Source: Taklimakanibacter albus (lineage in GTDB: Bacteria; Pseudomonadota; Alphaproteobacteria; Rhizobiales; Aestuariivirgaceae). Taken from it: a stretch of DNA of 64,000 nt. Under the pieces are notes generated by a model. It was not told the DNA's origin. It ran no database searches and saw nothing but the letters and a program-made list of their open reading frames with translations. This document shows, piece after piece, positions 55,329-64,000 of the stretch (position 1 is the stretch's first letter; each line of letters starts with the position of its first letter). The DNA lies in contig NZ_JAENHL010000006.1 in assembly GCF_016595235.1 (NCBI RefSeq), positions 992,001 through 1,056,000 on the forward strand, given 5' to 3'. Position numbers and translations under genes: made by a program.

Positions 55329-56516
55329 ATGCGGGCCCCCTATGCGTCAGATCCGGGCAAGAGCCGTGGCCGGCTGACGCCGGAACCCGAAGCGCCGCCA
55401 CGTACGCCCTTCGAGCGCGACCGTGACCGCATCATCCATTCCTCGGCCTTCCGCCGCCTCAAGCATAAGACCCAGGTCTTCGTCTATCATGAGGGCGATC
55501 ACTACCGCACCAGGCTGACCCATTCGATCGAAGTGGCCCAGATCGCCCGCTCGATCGCCCGCGCTCTGCGGCTCGACGAGGACCTGACCGAAGCCCTGGC
55601 GCTGGCGCATGATCTCGGCCACACGCCCTTCGGCCATGCCGGCGAGCGCGAGCTCGACCGCCTGATGCACGATCATGGCGGCTTCGACCACAATGCCCAA
55701 AGCCTCAGGATCGTGACCAGGCTCGAGCGCCGCTATGCCGCCTTCGACGGGCTCAATCTGACCTGGGAGACGCTCGAGGGCCTGGTCAAGCACAATGGGC
55801 CGCTGATCGACGGCGAGGGCCATGCGCTGGGCCATTATCGCGAGACCGGGCTGCCGGCCGCCATCATCGATTATGCCGAGGCGCATGACCTGATGCTCGC
55901 ATCTTTCGCCTCGGCCGAGGCGCAGGCGGCGGCCATCGCCGACGACATCGCCTACAACGCCCATGATATCGATGACGGCCTGCGTGCCGGCCTGTTCGAT
56001 GTCATCGATCTCGGTGACGATCCGCTGGTCGGGGCAGCCCTGGGGCAGGTGCTGAAGGCATACCCCAAGCTCGAGCGGCCGCGCATGATCCATGAAACGG
56101 TGCGCCGGCTGATCTCGGCCATGGTGGCCGACGTGCTTGCCGAGAGCACAAAGCAGCTCAAGGCCTTCAAGCCGGCCTCGGCCGATGAGGTCAGGGGCAT
56201 GCGGACGCCGGTGATCACCTTCAGCGCCCAGATGCGCGAGAAGAACCGCGTGCTGCAGAGTTTCCTGTCGCACCGCATGTATCGCCATGAGCGGGTCATC
56301 GCCATCATGGAACGGGCCCAGCGCGTCATCCGCGATCTCTTCGAAGCCTATATGAACGACCCGAAGCTGATGCCGGTCGACTGGCGCGAGGATTCCTTCA
56401 CCGACGACAAAAGCGGCTTCGCCCGCCAGGTCTGCGATTTCATTGCCGGCATGACCGATCGTTACGCTCTGGACCAACATAAGAAGCTGTTCGATCTCGA
56501 CCCGCTGTTCCGGTAG
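55329..56516 (+). CDS. dgt: Deoxyguanosinetriphosphate triphosphohydrolase-like protein
   Basis: HD-domain enzyme releasing triphosphate from dNTPs. Metal-binding residues are visible: His65 in RLTHSIEVAQIAR, the His94-Asp95 pair in ALAHDLGHTPFGHAGE, and a later aspartate in DDIAYNAHDIDDGL. The length of 395 residues fits the shorter proteobacterial type. It starts the rightward run that in relatives continues dgt-argS-SPOR-nagZ-scpA; here two other genes lie between dgt and argS. Confidence 0.94.
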   Translation: MRAPYASDPGKSRGRLTPEPEAPPRTPFERDRDRIIHSSAFRRLKHKTQVFVYHEGDHYRTRLTHSIEVAQIARSIARALRLDEDLTEALALAHDLGHTPFGHAGERELDRLMHDHGGFDHNAQSLRIVTRLERRYAAFDGLNLTWETLEGLVKHNGPLIDGEGHALGHYRETGLPAAIIDYAEAHDLMLASFASAEAQAAAIADDIAYNAHDIDDGLRAGLFDVIDLGDDPLVGAALGQVLKAYPKLERPRMIHETVRRLISAMVADVLAESTKQLKAFKPASADEVRGMRTPVITFSAQMREKNRVLQSFLSHRMYRHERVIAIMERAQRVIRDLFEAYMNDPKLMPVDWREDSFTDDKSGFARQVCDFIAGMTDRYALDQHKKLFDLDPLFR

Positions 56517-56572
56517 CAACGGGGTAGGAAATCCGCTAATCTTCCATGCGAGAGGCGCGTGTGGAGAGACCC

Positions 56573-58135
56573 ATGGCCGACATCGTCCTCATCAACCCGA
56601 AATTCGAAATCTCCTTCTGGGGCCTGGAACATGCGTTGCCGCTTCTCGGCAAGCGCGCCAATATGCCGGTGGCGGCGCTGCCCTTGATCGCCGCGCTGAC
56701 GCCCGAGCCGCACCGCATCACCTTGATCGACGAGAATGTCGAGGCGATCGATTTCGACCGCTGCGCCAGAGCCGATATCGTCGCATTGACCGGCATGATC
56801 GTACAGCGCCACCGCATGCGTGAGATCCTGACCGAGCTCAAGCGACGGCAAGCCTATACGGTGGTGGGCGGCCCGTGGATCTCGGTGAAGGAGGACTATT
56901 TCGGCAACCTCGCCGATGTGATCTTCGTCGGTGAGGCGGAGGAGACCTGGCCGCAATTCCTCGTGGATTGGGAGGCCGGTACTGTCCAGAAGCGCTACGA
57001 GCAGGCCGAGAAGACCGACATCAGCAAGATCCCGCTGCCGCGCCTCGATCTCCTCAAGATGAACCGCTACGCTTTCGGTTCGGTGCAGTTCTCGCGCGGC
57101 TGCCCCTTCACGTGCGAGTTCTGCGACATCATCGTGATCTTCGGCCGGCGTCCGCGCGTCAAGGCGTCCGCCCAGGTCCTGGCCGAGCTCGATCAGCTCA
57201 AGGCCCAGAAGCTGCCGCTGGTCTTCATCGTCGACGACAATCTCATCGGCAACAAGAAGGCGATCAAGGAGGTGCTTCACGAGGTCATCGCCTGGCAGCG
57301 CCGCAACGGCTATCCGCTGATGTTCGTGACCGAGGCCTCGATCGATCTCGCTGACGACGATGAGCTCATGCGGCTGATGGTCGAGGCCAATATCGGCGCC
57401 GTCTTCGTCGGCATCGAGACCCCGAATGAAGAATCGCTGAAAGAAGCCAAGAAGCTGCAGAATTTGCGCAAAGGCGGCAGTCTCACCGAGAAGGTGCGGC
57501 GCATTCAGGACCACGGCATGGAAGTGTGGGCCGGGATGATCCTCGGCTTCGACAATGATGACGAGCATATTTTTGCCGCCCAGGAACGTTTCCTGCGCGA
57601 GGCGCGTATCTCGACGGCGATGGTAGGCATGCTGTCGGCCATTCCGCGCACGCCACTCTATGACCGGCTCAAGGCGGCGGGCCGGCTCGATGAGGATGAC
57701 GACCCCGCGCATGGCACCAATGTGCATCCGGTCAATATGAGCCGCGCGGCGCTGAGCCAGGGTTATGTGCGGCTGATGGCCGGGCTCTACGAGCCGAAAG
57801 CCTATTTCGACCGCGTCGACGACCTCTATCGCGACGGCGGCATCGTCATCGACCGCGCCTGGAAGGATTATGCGGTGACGCATCCCTGGATGCACCGCGC
57901 GCATGAAGTGCGGCTATGGGCCGAATCGATCGGCCTGATGCTGCGCGTGCTTGCCAAGGTGCCCGACAGCGGCTTGCGCCAGGTCTATCGCCGGCGCTTC
58001 TGGGAGTTCCTCAAAGCCAGGCCCGAGCCGTCACTCCTGCGCGTCTACGCGCTCAAATGCGCCATCCACTGGCACATGCACAAATTCATCCGCAGACTCA
58101 CAACGAGCGAAAAGCCTCTGGTGAATACCTATTAG
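56573..58135 (+). CDS. Radical SAM protein resembling cobalamin-binding hopanoid C-2 methylase HpnP
   Basis: A 520-residue protein with an N-terminal B12-binding-like domain (about 1-130, IVLINPKFEISFWGLEHALP), a radical SAM core with Cys177, Cys181 and Cys184 (CPFTCEFC) and a C-terminal DUF4070-like domain. The DxHxxG cobalamin ligand motif is not evident. Length, the SFWGLEHALP start and the FGRRPRVK segment remind me of HpnP, which methylates hopanoids at C-2, but several paralogous groups share these features. No hopanoid gene is near. The ATG at 56573 follows GGAGAG; the upstream ATG at 56546 has no site. It lies between dgt and argS, which is not its usual place. Confidence 0.8.
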   Translation: MADIVLINPKFEISFWGLEHALPLLGKRANMPVAALPLIAALTPEPHRITLIDENVEAIDFDRCARADIVALTGMIVQRHRMREILTELKRRQAYTVVGGPWISVKEDYFGNLADVIFVGEAEETWPQFLVDWEAGTVQKRYEQAEKTDISKIPLPRLDLLKMNRYAFGSVQFSRGCPFTCEFCDIIVIFGRRPRVKASAQVLAELDQLKAQKLPLVFIVDDNLIGNKKAIKEVLHEVIAWQRRNGYPLMFVTEASIDLADDDELMRLMVEANIGAVFVGIETPNEESLKEAKKLQNLRKGGSLTEKVRRIQDHGMEVWAGMILGFDNDDEHIFAAQERFLREARISTAMVGMLSAIPRTPLYDRLKAAGRLDEDDDPAHGTNVHPVNMSRAALSQGYVRLMAGLYEPKAYFDRVDDLYRDGGIVIDRAWKDYAVTHPWMHRAHEVRLWAESIGLMLRVLAKVPDSGLRQVYRRRFWEFLKARPEPSLLRVYALKCAIHWHMHKFIRRLTTSEKPLVNTY

Positions 58136-58141
58136 AAGGGC

Positions 58142-58573
58142 TCAGCGCGGACAGGGAAAGCCCGGCGCGATCTTGCACTTCTTGGGCGGGCGCGGCCGGT
58201 GCGGCGGACGTGGCCGATGCGGCGGCCTGGGGCGCCAGTGATGCGGCCGGTAGGTGTAGCCGGGGCTGATATAAATCTCCGGGCGCAGCACGATGACTTT
58301 GGTCGGCTCCTCGCCGCGGGCCAGGTAGTTGGCCGATACCCAGCCGCGCAGACCACGACCGCGCACGAGACACCAGCCGTCCTGACAATCGATCACATCG
58401 ACGCCCGAATCTGCCGGCAGCGTGCCGACGCGGTCGAACTCGGTTCCGGGACCGGTGCGCACATTGAGGTCGGTGGCAGTGTAGGCTTCGGCCGCGAATG
58501 CCGTGCCGGCGCCAAAGAGGCCGAGGCTGAAGGCGAGGGCCGCGAGCGGTGATTTCAGGTGATTGAGGCGCAT
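58142..58573 (-). CDS. Secreted SH3-domain protein with proline/histidine-rich tail
   Basis: A 143-residue exported protein. The signal peptide ends at AFA|AE near residue 28. A bacterial SH3 domain follows (ATDLNVRTGPGTEFDRVGTL to GWVSANYL), and the last 45 residues hold repeated RPPH/RPRPP units before a short cysteine-containing end. SH3b domains bind cell-wall peptides in some proteins. The start at 58573 has GGAG six bases upstream. It converges with the radical SAM gene (six-base gap) and diverges from argS. Confidence 0.85.
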   Translation of the reverse strand: MRLNHLKSPLAALAFSLGLFGAGTAFAAEAYTATDLNVRTGPGTEFDRVGTLPADSGVDVIDCQDGWCLVRGRGLRGWVSANYLARGEEPTKVIVLRPEIYISPGYTYRPHHWRPRPPHRPRPPHRPRPPKKCKIAPGFPCPR

Positions 58574-58670
58574 GAAAGGCTCCGGAATCATTGCACTCGA
58601 TTGCTATCACGCGTATGCGACGTGGTCATCCTGTTCGGTTCAGGCTGGCGGATTATCTCGCCTCATCGTA

Positions 58671-58687
58671 AATGACGAGACGTCATT
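58671..58687. promoter_or_regulatory. Inverted repeat AATGACGAGACGTCATT
   Basis: Perfect seven-base arms around a three-base spacer, 81 bases before the argS start and 97 bases before the SH3-protein gene, in their shared 195-base spacer. Compact symmetry fits an operator for a dimeric regulator. The regulator is unknown. Confidence 0.4.
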
Positions 58688-58768
58688 GCCGCTGCTATCG
58701 TTTGACGCCCGCAGGCGCATCCGCTAGGGCAGGGCCGGACAGAAAACCTTTATCGCTCGTAGAGTTAA

Positions 58769-60502
58769 ATGAACCTCTTCGCCCATTTCCAGCACAATGT
58801 CCGCGCCGCGATCGACGCTCTGGCGCGGGAAGGCAGGCTGCCACAGGGGCTTGATCTCAACCGCGTGATGGTCGAGCCGCCGCGTGATTCCGCGCATGGC
58901 GATCTCGCCACCAACGCGGCGATGGTGCTGGCCAAGCCCGCCGGCATGCAGCCGCGCGCCATCGCGCAGCTGGTGGCCGACCGTCTCGTCGCCGATCCCG
59001 ATATTCAGTCCACGGACATTGCCGGTCCGGGCTTCATCAATATCCGCCTCAAGGCCTCCTTCTGGCCGAAGCTTCTCGACGCCGCTTTGGCGCAAGGCCC
59101 TCAATATGGCCGCTCCGCCATCGGTGGCGGCGAGAAGGTCAATGTCGAATATGTCTCGGCCAATCCGACCGGTCCCTTGCATGTCGGCCATTGCCGCGGC
59201 GCCGTATTCGGCGACGCGCTGGCCGAGCTTCTGAGCCGGGCCGGTTATGCGGTCGCGCGTGAATATTACGTCAATGATGCCGGCGCCCAGGTCGATGTGC
59301 TGGCCCGCTCCGCCTATCTGCGCTACCGCGAGGCGCTGGGCGAGGATATCGGCGAGATCCCGTCAGGTCTCTATCCCGGCGACTATCTGAAGCCGGTCGG
59401 GCAGGCGCTCGCTTTCGATCACGACAAGGCGCTGCTCGACATGCCGGAGGCGGCGTGGCTGCCGATCGTGCGCGACAAGGCGGTCGCCATGATGATGGAT
59501 CTCGTCCGTGAGGATCTGGCGACACTCAATATCCGCCAGGAGGTCTTCGTTTCGGAGAAATCGCTGCACACCTCGGGCGAGGTCGATCGCACGGTCGAGG
59601 ATCTGCGGGCGCGCGACCTGATATACGAAGGCCGTCTGCCGCCGCCCAAGGGCGAGTTGCCGGAGGACTGGGAGGACCGCGAGCAGACGCTGTTCCGCGC
59701 CACCCAGTTCGGTGACGACATCGACCGTCCGCTGATCAAGTCGGACGGCTCTTATACCTATTTCGCCTCCGACATCGCCTATTCCCGCCACAAGATCCTG
59801 CGCGGCTTCACCGAGCTCGTCTATGTGCTGGGCGCCGACCATGCGGGCTATGTGAAGCGGCTGGAGGCGATCGGCGCCGCCAATGCCGGCAACAAGTCCG
59901 TCAAGGTCATCGTGCGGCTGTGCCAGCTGGTGAAGCTGTTCCGGGACGGCGAGCCGGTCCGGATGTCGAAGCGCGCCGGCGAGTTCGTCACCTTGCGCGA
60001 AGTGGTCGAGGAGGTGGGCTCCGACGTCGTGCGCTTCATGATGCTCTACCGCAAGAACGAGGCGCCGCTCGACTTCGACTTCAAGAAGGTCACCGAACAG
60101 TCGAAGGACAATCCGGTTTTCTATGTGCAATACGCCCACGCGCGAATCTGCTCGGTCTTCCGCAATGCCGGCGGCCTCGCCGAAAGCGCCGAGAAGCCCG
60201 ATTTTTCAAGGCTTGTCGACGAGGCGGAGCTGCAGGCGATCCGCCGGATCGGTGAATATCCGCGTCTTGTCGAGGCCGCCGCCGTGGCTCACGAGCCTCA
60301 CAGGATAGCCTTTTATCTGTATGATCTGGCTAGCGATTTTCATGCCCTTTGGAACAAGGGCAAAGAGTCGCCGCAATTAAGATTTATTTTGGGTTCCGAC
60401 ATGCAAACTAGCCTTGCACGGCTCGCTTTATTGCGCGTGATTCGCTATGTTCTAGCAAACGGCCTAGGAATCCTCGGAGTGAAGCCCGTAGAGGAAATGT
60501 AG
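58769..60502 (+). CDS. argS: Arginyl-tRNA synthetase
   Basis: Class I synthetase charging tRNA-Arg. The N-terminal Add-1 domain, the HIGH-type motif [12 protein letters not shown], the KMSK-equivalent [13 protein letters not shown] (lysine replaced, as usual in ArgRS) and the C-terminal anticodon-binding DALR domain are complete in 577 residues. The SPOR gene follows after 16 bases. The argS-SPOR pairing is conserved in alphaproteobacteria. Confidence 0.97.
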   Translation: MNLFAHFQHNVRAAIDALAREGRLPQGLDLNRVMVEPPRDSAHGDLATNAAMVLAKPAGMQPRAIAQLVADRLVADPDIQSTDIAGPGFINIRLKASFWPKLLDAALAQGPQYGRSAIGGGEKVNVEYVSANPTGPLHVGHCRGAVFGDALAELLSRAGYAVAREYYVNDAGAQVDVLARSAYLRYREALGEDIGEIPSGLYPGDYLKPVGQALAFDHDKALLDMPEAAWLPIVRDKAVAMMMDLVREDLATLNIRQEVFVSEKSLHTSGEVDRTVEDLRARDLIYEGRLPPPKGELPEDWEDREQTLFRATQFGDDIDRPLIKSDGSYTYFASDIAYSRHKILRGFTELVYVLGADHAGYVKRLEAIGAANAGNKSVKVIVRLCQLVKLFRDGEPVRMSKRAGEFVTLREVVEEVGSDVVRFMMLYRKNEAPLDFDFKKVTEQSKDNPVFYVQYAHARICSVFRNAGGLAESAEKPDFSRLVDEAELQAIRRIGEYPRLVEAAAVAHEPHRIAFYLYDLASDFHALWNKGKESPQLRFILGSDMQTSLARLALLRVIRYVLANGLGILGVKPVEEM

Positions 60503-60518
60503 ACGCGGGAACAGGTGG

Positions 60519-63074
60519 ATGGATCAAGATACTTCGAACAGTCCCGGCAAGGCCCGCTGGCGTGAAAGATTGGGCATGGGAAGCTCTGGCAAGGACATGC
60601 CGAAAATTTCCGATGAATTTAAACCGTCAGCCGCACCGGTGAAACCGGCCCCGCGCGCGCCGCAGCCGGCACAGGCCCAACAGCCCGTGACCCGGCCGGC
60701 GCCGATGGCGCCGCGCACCCCGGCGCCGATGGCCCCCCGTGTCCCGCCGAGGCAGGCGCCACAGGCCCAGGCGCCCCTGACGCAGCCCAAGCCGCAGCCG
60801 CGCCCGGTAGCGCCTTTGCCGCAGGGAGCCGCCGGACTGGGCGACCGCCTGCGTGCCGAGCGCCAGGCCGCCGAGCGGCTGGCCGAACAGCGTGTTGCGC
60901 AAGCGCGTGGGGGCAACCGGCCGATGACGCCGCCGCCGGTGCAAGCCGCGCCGCCGGCAGCGCCGCCACCGCAGAGCCAGCGGCCGGCCCAGCCCGAACG
61001 GCCCAAATTCAGCTTCTCGGCCGAGGAACTGGCCAAGGACAAGCGTGAGACCGTGCCGGCAGCTCCGCCGCCGCCCGAGCGCGAATATCCGACCTTCTCC
61101 GGCAAGACGGGGGGAGGTGTGGCACCGCCGCCTTTGACCCCGCCGCGTCCGGCATTGGGCGGCAACGCCGCGGCCCAGCCGCAGCGCCCGCAACCGGCAA
61201 AGCCGCAGGCGAGCCCGCCGCCGGCCGCCGGCCCGGCTTTTCAACCTCGCTACGGCACGCCGCCGCAGCCGCCGGTTCCGAACTATCGCTCGCTCGACCC
61301 GCCGGCAGGTGGCGGCTTCACGCCGAAATCCCGGCCCTATGCCGATACCGCGGCCTTCCGCGAGGACCCGCTGGCCCGTCGTGACGCGCCACCGCCACCG
61401 CGGCCCCAGCCGCCGGTCAATCGCGAATATGACTCCTATCGCCGCCCGCCGGCGCTTCCGCCGGTATCGCAGCAGGCCTATGGCGACGAGCTCGACGGGC
61501 CGTCGCTGCCGGACTATCGCCGCCGGCCCCCAGTCCCGGCGCGCGGCCGTCAGCAGCCGGCTCCGGCGCCGGCCTATGACGAGGATGTCAACGAGGTATT
61601 CGAGGATGAGGAACCGCCGCGCCCGCAGCGCCGGCGCGCCTCGGCGCAGGATTACAACCGCGCCTATCGGGACTATGAGGAAGGTGGCTACGAGGCCGAA
61701 CCACGCCGCCGTCGCGGCCCTTGGCCGTGGCTTCTGGCGATCCTGATCGGCGGCATCGTCCTGACCGGCGGCATCATCTACTATTACCTGACCTACATGA
61801 AGAATCCGGGCCAGGCGAATAACGGCAACGTGCCGGTCATCGAGGCGCCGGACTCATCGTCGAAGACGGCGCCTGAGAACACCGGCGGATCACTGGGCAG
61901 CGCGCCGGGCACAAACCCGACGACCGACGCCCAGCGCAAGCAGATCTATGACCGGATCCTCGGCGACGACGAAGTGAACGGCAACCAGAACCAGGTGGTG
62001 CCGACACAGGAGCAGCCCCAGGCGGTCGAGCCGACGGGCAGCAATGAGGGACAGGGCGCCGCGCCTCTCCCCACGCCGTCGAGCGGTACGCAGGACAATT
62101 CGAGCGAGCCGCTGCCTCTGCCGCTGCCCCCGCCAGGGGCGACCGACCAGCAGGGCTCGTTGCAGAACAATTCGAACCAGCAGACTGCTGCCATGGGAGC
62201 CGTGGATCAAAACACGGCTCCGGCCCCGGAGCCCGCCTCGACCACCGCGGCCGATGGCGGGGCGCCGGTCCCTGGCCAACTCGCAAAGGCCACGGAACAG
62301 ATTGCATCGGCACCACCGCCGGCGGCGGAGCAGGTGGTGAGTGACCCCGAAGAGCTTCCGCCCCCAGCGCAACCGGCCAAGCCTAAGCTCAAGGCTGAAA
62401 AGAAGCCGGTGAAGAAGACCGCCGCCGTCGAGGATGCCGTGGATACGGGCTCCGATGGCGCCGTTGAGCCCCTCGTTCTTGTCCCTCCCGCCCAGCAGCC
62501 CGTCGCGACCCAAGAGGCGCCGATCGCTCAACCCGAGCCGGCCCCGCAAGCGACCGAGAGCGCGGCGAGCGAGCAGAAATCCAAATCGTTTTTCAATAGC
62601 CTCGGCAGCGGCCCGACCGGCAAGCGCAAGCTGACCGGCAAGGCCGCCGAAAATGCCGTGCGTGGCGGCGCCTCCGGCAACTGGGCGAATGCGCCGGACC
62701 CGAACGCCGTTCAGGCCGACTCGTCCGGCAGCGAACCGCAGCAGATCGCCGCGATCACGCCCGCGCCGCAGCCGATCCCGGCGCCGGAACCCGAGCAGCC
62801 GGTGCAGAAGGCCAAGCCGTCAGGTGGCGGCTTCACGGCCCAACTCGCCTCCTTCCGCTCCGAGGCGGAAGCCCAGGCCGAATTCGACCGGCTGCGCGCC
62901 AAGCATGGCGGCGTGCTGAGCGGCTTCAATCCGCGTATCGTCAAGGCGACGGTTGCCGGCAGCTCCCGGTATCGGCTCAGCGTCGGCCCGATGGCCTCCA
63001 GGGCCCAGGCCTCCAAAGTATGTGATTCGCTCATCGCCGGCGGCGAGCGCGACTGCCTGGTGCGTGGCAACTGA
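60519..63074 (+). CDS. SPOR-domain membrane protein with very long proline-rich regions
   Basis: Single-pass inner-membrane protein of 851 residues. About 400 cytoplasmic residues are rich in Pro, Ala, Gln and Arg (many APPPP-like and RPQP runs). A membrane helix follows (about 402-425, PWPWLLAILIGGIVLTGG), then about 340 periplasmic low-complexity residues, and a C-terminal SPOR domain (about 770-850, GFTAQLASFRSEAEAQAE to the end). SPOR domains bind denuded septal peptidoglycan, so a role at the division site is expected. Homologues in relatives are mostly shorter. It is cotranscribed with argS and precedes scpA; the nagZ gene normally between them is missing. Confidence 0.88.
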   Translation: MDQDTSNSPGKARWRERLGMGSSGKDMPKISDEFKPSAAPVKPAPRAPQPAQAQQPVTRPAPMAPRTPAPMAPRVPPRQAPQAQAPLTQPKPQPRPVAPLPQGAAGLGDRLRAERQAAERLAEQRVAQARGGNRPMTPPPVQAAPPAAPPPQSQRPAQPERPKFSFSAEELAKDKRETVPAAPPPPEREYPTFSGKTGGGVAPPPLTPPRPALGGNAAAQPQRPQPAKPQASPPPAAGPAFQPRYGTPPQPPVPNYRSLDPPAGGGFTPKSRPYADTAAFREDPLARRDAPPPPRPQPPVNREYDSYRRPPALPPVSQQAYGDELDGPSLPDYRRRPPVPARGRQQPAPAPAYDEDVNEVFEDEEPPRPQRRRASAQDYNRAYRDYEEGGYEAEPRRRRGPWPWLLAILIGGIVLTGGIIYYYLTYMKNPGQANNGNVPVIEAPDSSSKTAPENTGGSLGSAPGTNPTTDAQRKQIYDRILGDDEVNGNQNQVVPTQEQPQAVEPTGSNEGQGAAPLPTPSSGTQDNSSEPLPLPLPPPGATDQQGSLQNNSNQQTAAMGAVDQNTAPAPEPASTTAADGGAPVPGQLAKATEQIASAPPPAAEQVVSDPEELPPPAQPAKPKLKAEKKPVKKTAAVEDAVDTGSDGAVEPLVLVPPAQQPVATQEAPIAQPEPAPQATESAASEQKSKSFFNSLGSGPTGKRKLTGKAAENAVRGGASGNWANAPDPNAVQADSSGSEPQQIAAITPAPQPIPAPEPEQPVQKAKPSGGGFTAQLASFRSEAEAQAEFDRLRAKHGGVLSGFNPRIVKATVAGSSRYRLSVGPMASRAQASKVCDSLIAGGERDCLVRGN

Positions 63075-63234
63075 GCCTGCCGTCAAGAAAGTGTCATCGC
63101 CAGGCCGCGTGCGGGCCGGCCTGAGCTGAAATCCAGCGATTACTCGAAAAGCTTGGAATCTGGGGATAATCTGTACTGGGGCAGGCGAATCACCTCCGCT
63201 TTTGCGACAAGCGGACGAAAGCGATTGCACGAAG

Positions 63235-64000
63235 ATGACGAGCGAAGAGAACACACCCGAAACCAAATGGCCGGACGGCGAAGGCCCGGTCCGCCAGGAG
63301 GCTGCGCCTGAGCCGGCCGCCGATGAAGAGACCTTCATCGTCGACATCCTGGGCTTCGAAGGTCCCATGGACCTGCTCTTGGACCTCGCACGCCAGCACA
63401 AGATCGACCTGTCGCAGATTTCGATGCTGGCGCTGGTCGAGCAGTATCTCGCCTTCATCGAGCAGGCGCGTCAACGCCGTCTCGAGATCGCCGCCGACTA
63501 TCTGGTCATGGCGGCATGGCTCGCTTATCTGAAGTCGCGGCTACTCCTGCCGCGCGCGCCCGGCGACGAGGAAATGCCGGCCGAGGATCTGGCTGCGCAA
63601 CTGTCGTTCCGCCTGCAGAAGCTGCAGGCCATGCGCGATGCGGCCGCCAAGCTCATGGCCCGCGACCGGTTGGGACGCGACGTGTTCGAGCGCGGCGAGC
63701 CGGAGAAGCTCGTCTTCGATACCCGCGTCGAATATACCGACAATCTCATCGACCTGCTCAAGGCCTATACCAACCGGCGCCAGAAGCTGGCCCGCCACAC
63801 CACCTATACGATCAAGCGCGTCAAAGCGTGGTCGATCAAGGATGCGCGCCAGATTCTCGAACGCCTGGTCGGCCGCATGGACAATTGGGGCAGCCTCGAT
63901 ACTTGGCTCGCCGATTATTTCGCGACGCCGGAAGGTCGCACCACGGTGATCGCCTCGAGCTTCACCGCGAGCCTCGAGCTTGCCCGCGAAGGGGTGATTG
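63235..64000 (+). CDS. scpA: Segregation and condensation protein A, partial
   Basis: Kleisin subunit of the SMC-ScpAB chromosome condensation complex. The first 255 residues are visible before the right window edge. An acidic N-terminal tail precedes the conserved FEGPMDLLLDLARQHKIDLSQIS and YLVMAAWLAYLKSRLLLP motifs. The start ATG at 63235 gives a normal N-terminus. It follows the SPOR gene after a 160-base gap that holds no gene. scpB is expected just beyond the window. Confidence 0.95.
   Translation, partial: MTSEENTPETKWPDGEGPVRQEAAPEPAADEETFIVDILGFEGPMDLLLDLARQHKIDLSQISMLALVEQYLAFIEQARQRRLEIAADYLVMAAWLAYLKSRLLLPRAPGDEEMPAEDLAAQLSFRLQKLQAMRDAAAKLMARDRLGRDVFERGEPEKLVFDTRVEYTDNLIDLLKAYTNRRQKLARHTTYTIKRVKAWSIKDARQILERLVGRMDNWGSLDTWLADYFATPEGRTTVIASSFTASLELAREGVI

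Overview
The window is a high-GC chromosomal segment of an alphaproteobacterium, most likely a member of the Hyphomicrobiales (Rhizobiales). The basis is gene order: rpsB-tsf-pyrH-frr-uppS-cdsA-rseP-bamA-fabZ-gltA-gltX-comEC in one half and erpA-dgt-argS-SPOR protein-scpA at the right end, both of which are alphaproteobacterial neighbourhoods. I see no insertion sequence, prophage, tRNA, rRNA or CRISPR array.

Layout. (1) 1-10255 is a peptide uptake and catabolism locus. A leftward dipeptide/oligopeptide ABC transporter (solute-binding protein, fused double ATPase, permease cut by the window edge) diverges from a rightward four-gene operon of metal-dependent amidohydrolase, PLP aminotransferase, FAD amine oxidase-type enzyme and S9 prolyl-oligopeptidase. 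The shared 301-base spacer holds two TTGATCAA palindromes. (2) 10313-17880 has a DUF2339 membrane protein, a nitrilase-family hydrolase, a CHASE4-GGDEF-EAL protein and an uncharacterised ATP-grasp enzyme. (3) 18002-33474 is the translation / envelope / central metabolism core, beginning with a well-formed promoter and structured rpsB leader. It is missing genes usually present in relatives: dxr between cdsA and rseP, and lpxD, lpxA, lpxI and lpxB around fabZ. (4) 33517-38569 carries an M48 protease plus DUF898 membrane protein pair, ilvD and a Sel1-repeat protein.

(5) 38741-50767 is the most distinctive region: eleven genes on one strand with short gaps. They encode a Rieske ferredoxin, a Tat-exported sugar-binding protein, two RbsC-type permeases, an FGGY carbohydrate kinase, an RbsA-type ATPase, a di-iron desaturase/hydroxylase, a ferredoxin reductase, a class III-like zinc alcohol dehydrogenase, a kynurenine-formamidase-like alpha/beta hydrolase and a LysR regulator. 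The ferredoxin, hydroxylase and reductase together resemble the MocE/MocD/MocF ferredoxin-oxygenase described for rhizopine (3-O-methyl-scyllo-inosamine) catabolism in Rhizobium leguminosarum, but the mocA/mocC-type inositol genes are absent. I infer a complete uptake and oxidative-processing pathway, possibly O- or N-demethylation, for an unidentified methylated sugar or cyclitol.

(6) 50774-64000 holds xthA, a secreted protein with a PAN domain followed by six 60-residue modules of invariant cysteine spacing, small hydrolase and aldo/keto reductase genes, erpA, dgt, a radical SAM protein resembling HpnP, an SH3 protein, argS, a large proline-rich SPOR protein and the start of scpA. The nagZ gene that usually precedes scpA in relatives is absent.

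Limits: all family assignments come from reading motifs and from memory of families; no database search was possible. Statements about 'absent' genes concern this locus only, not the genome.
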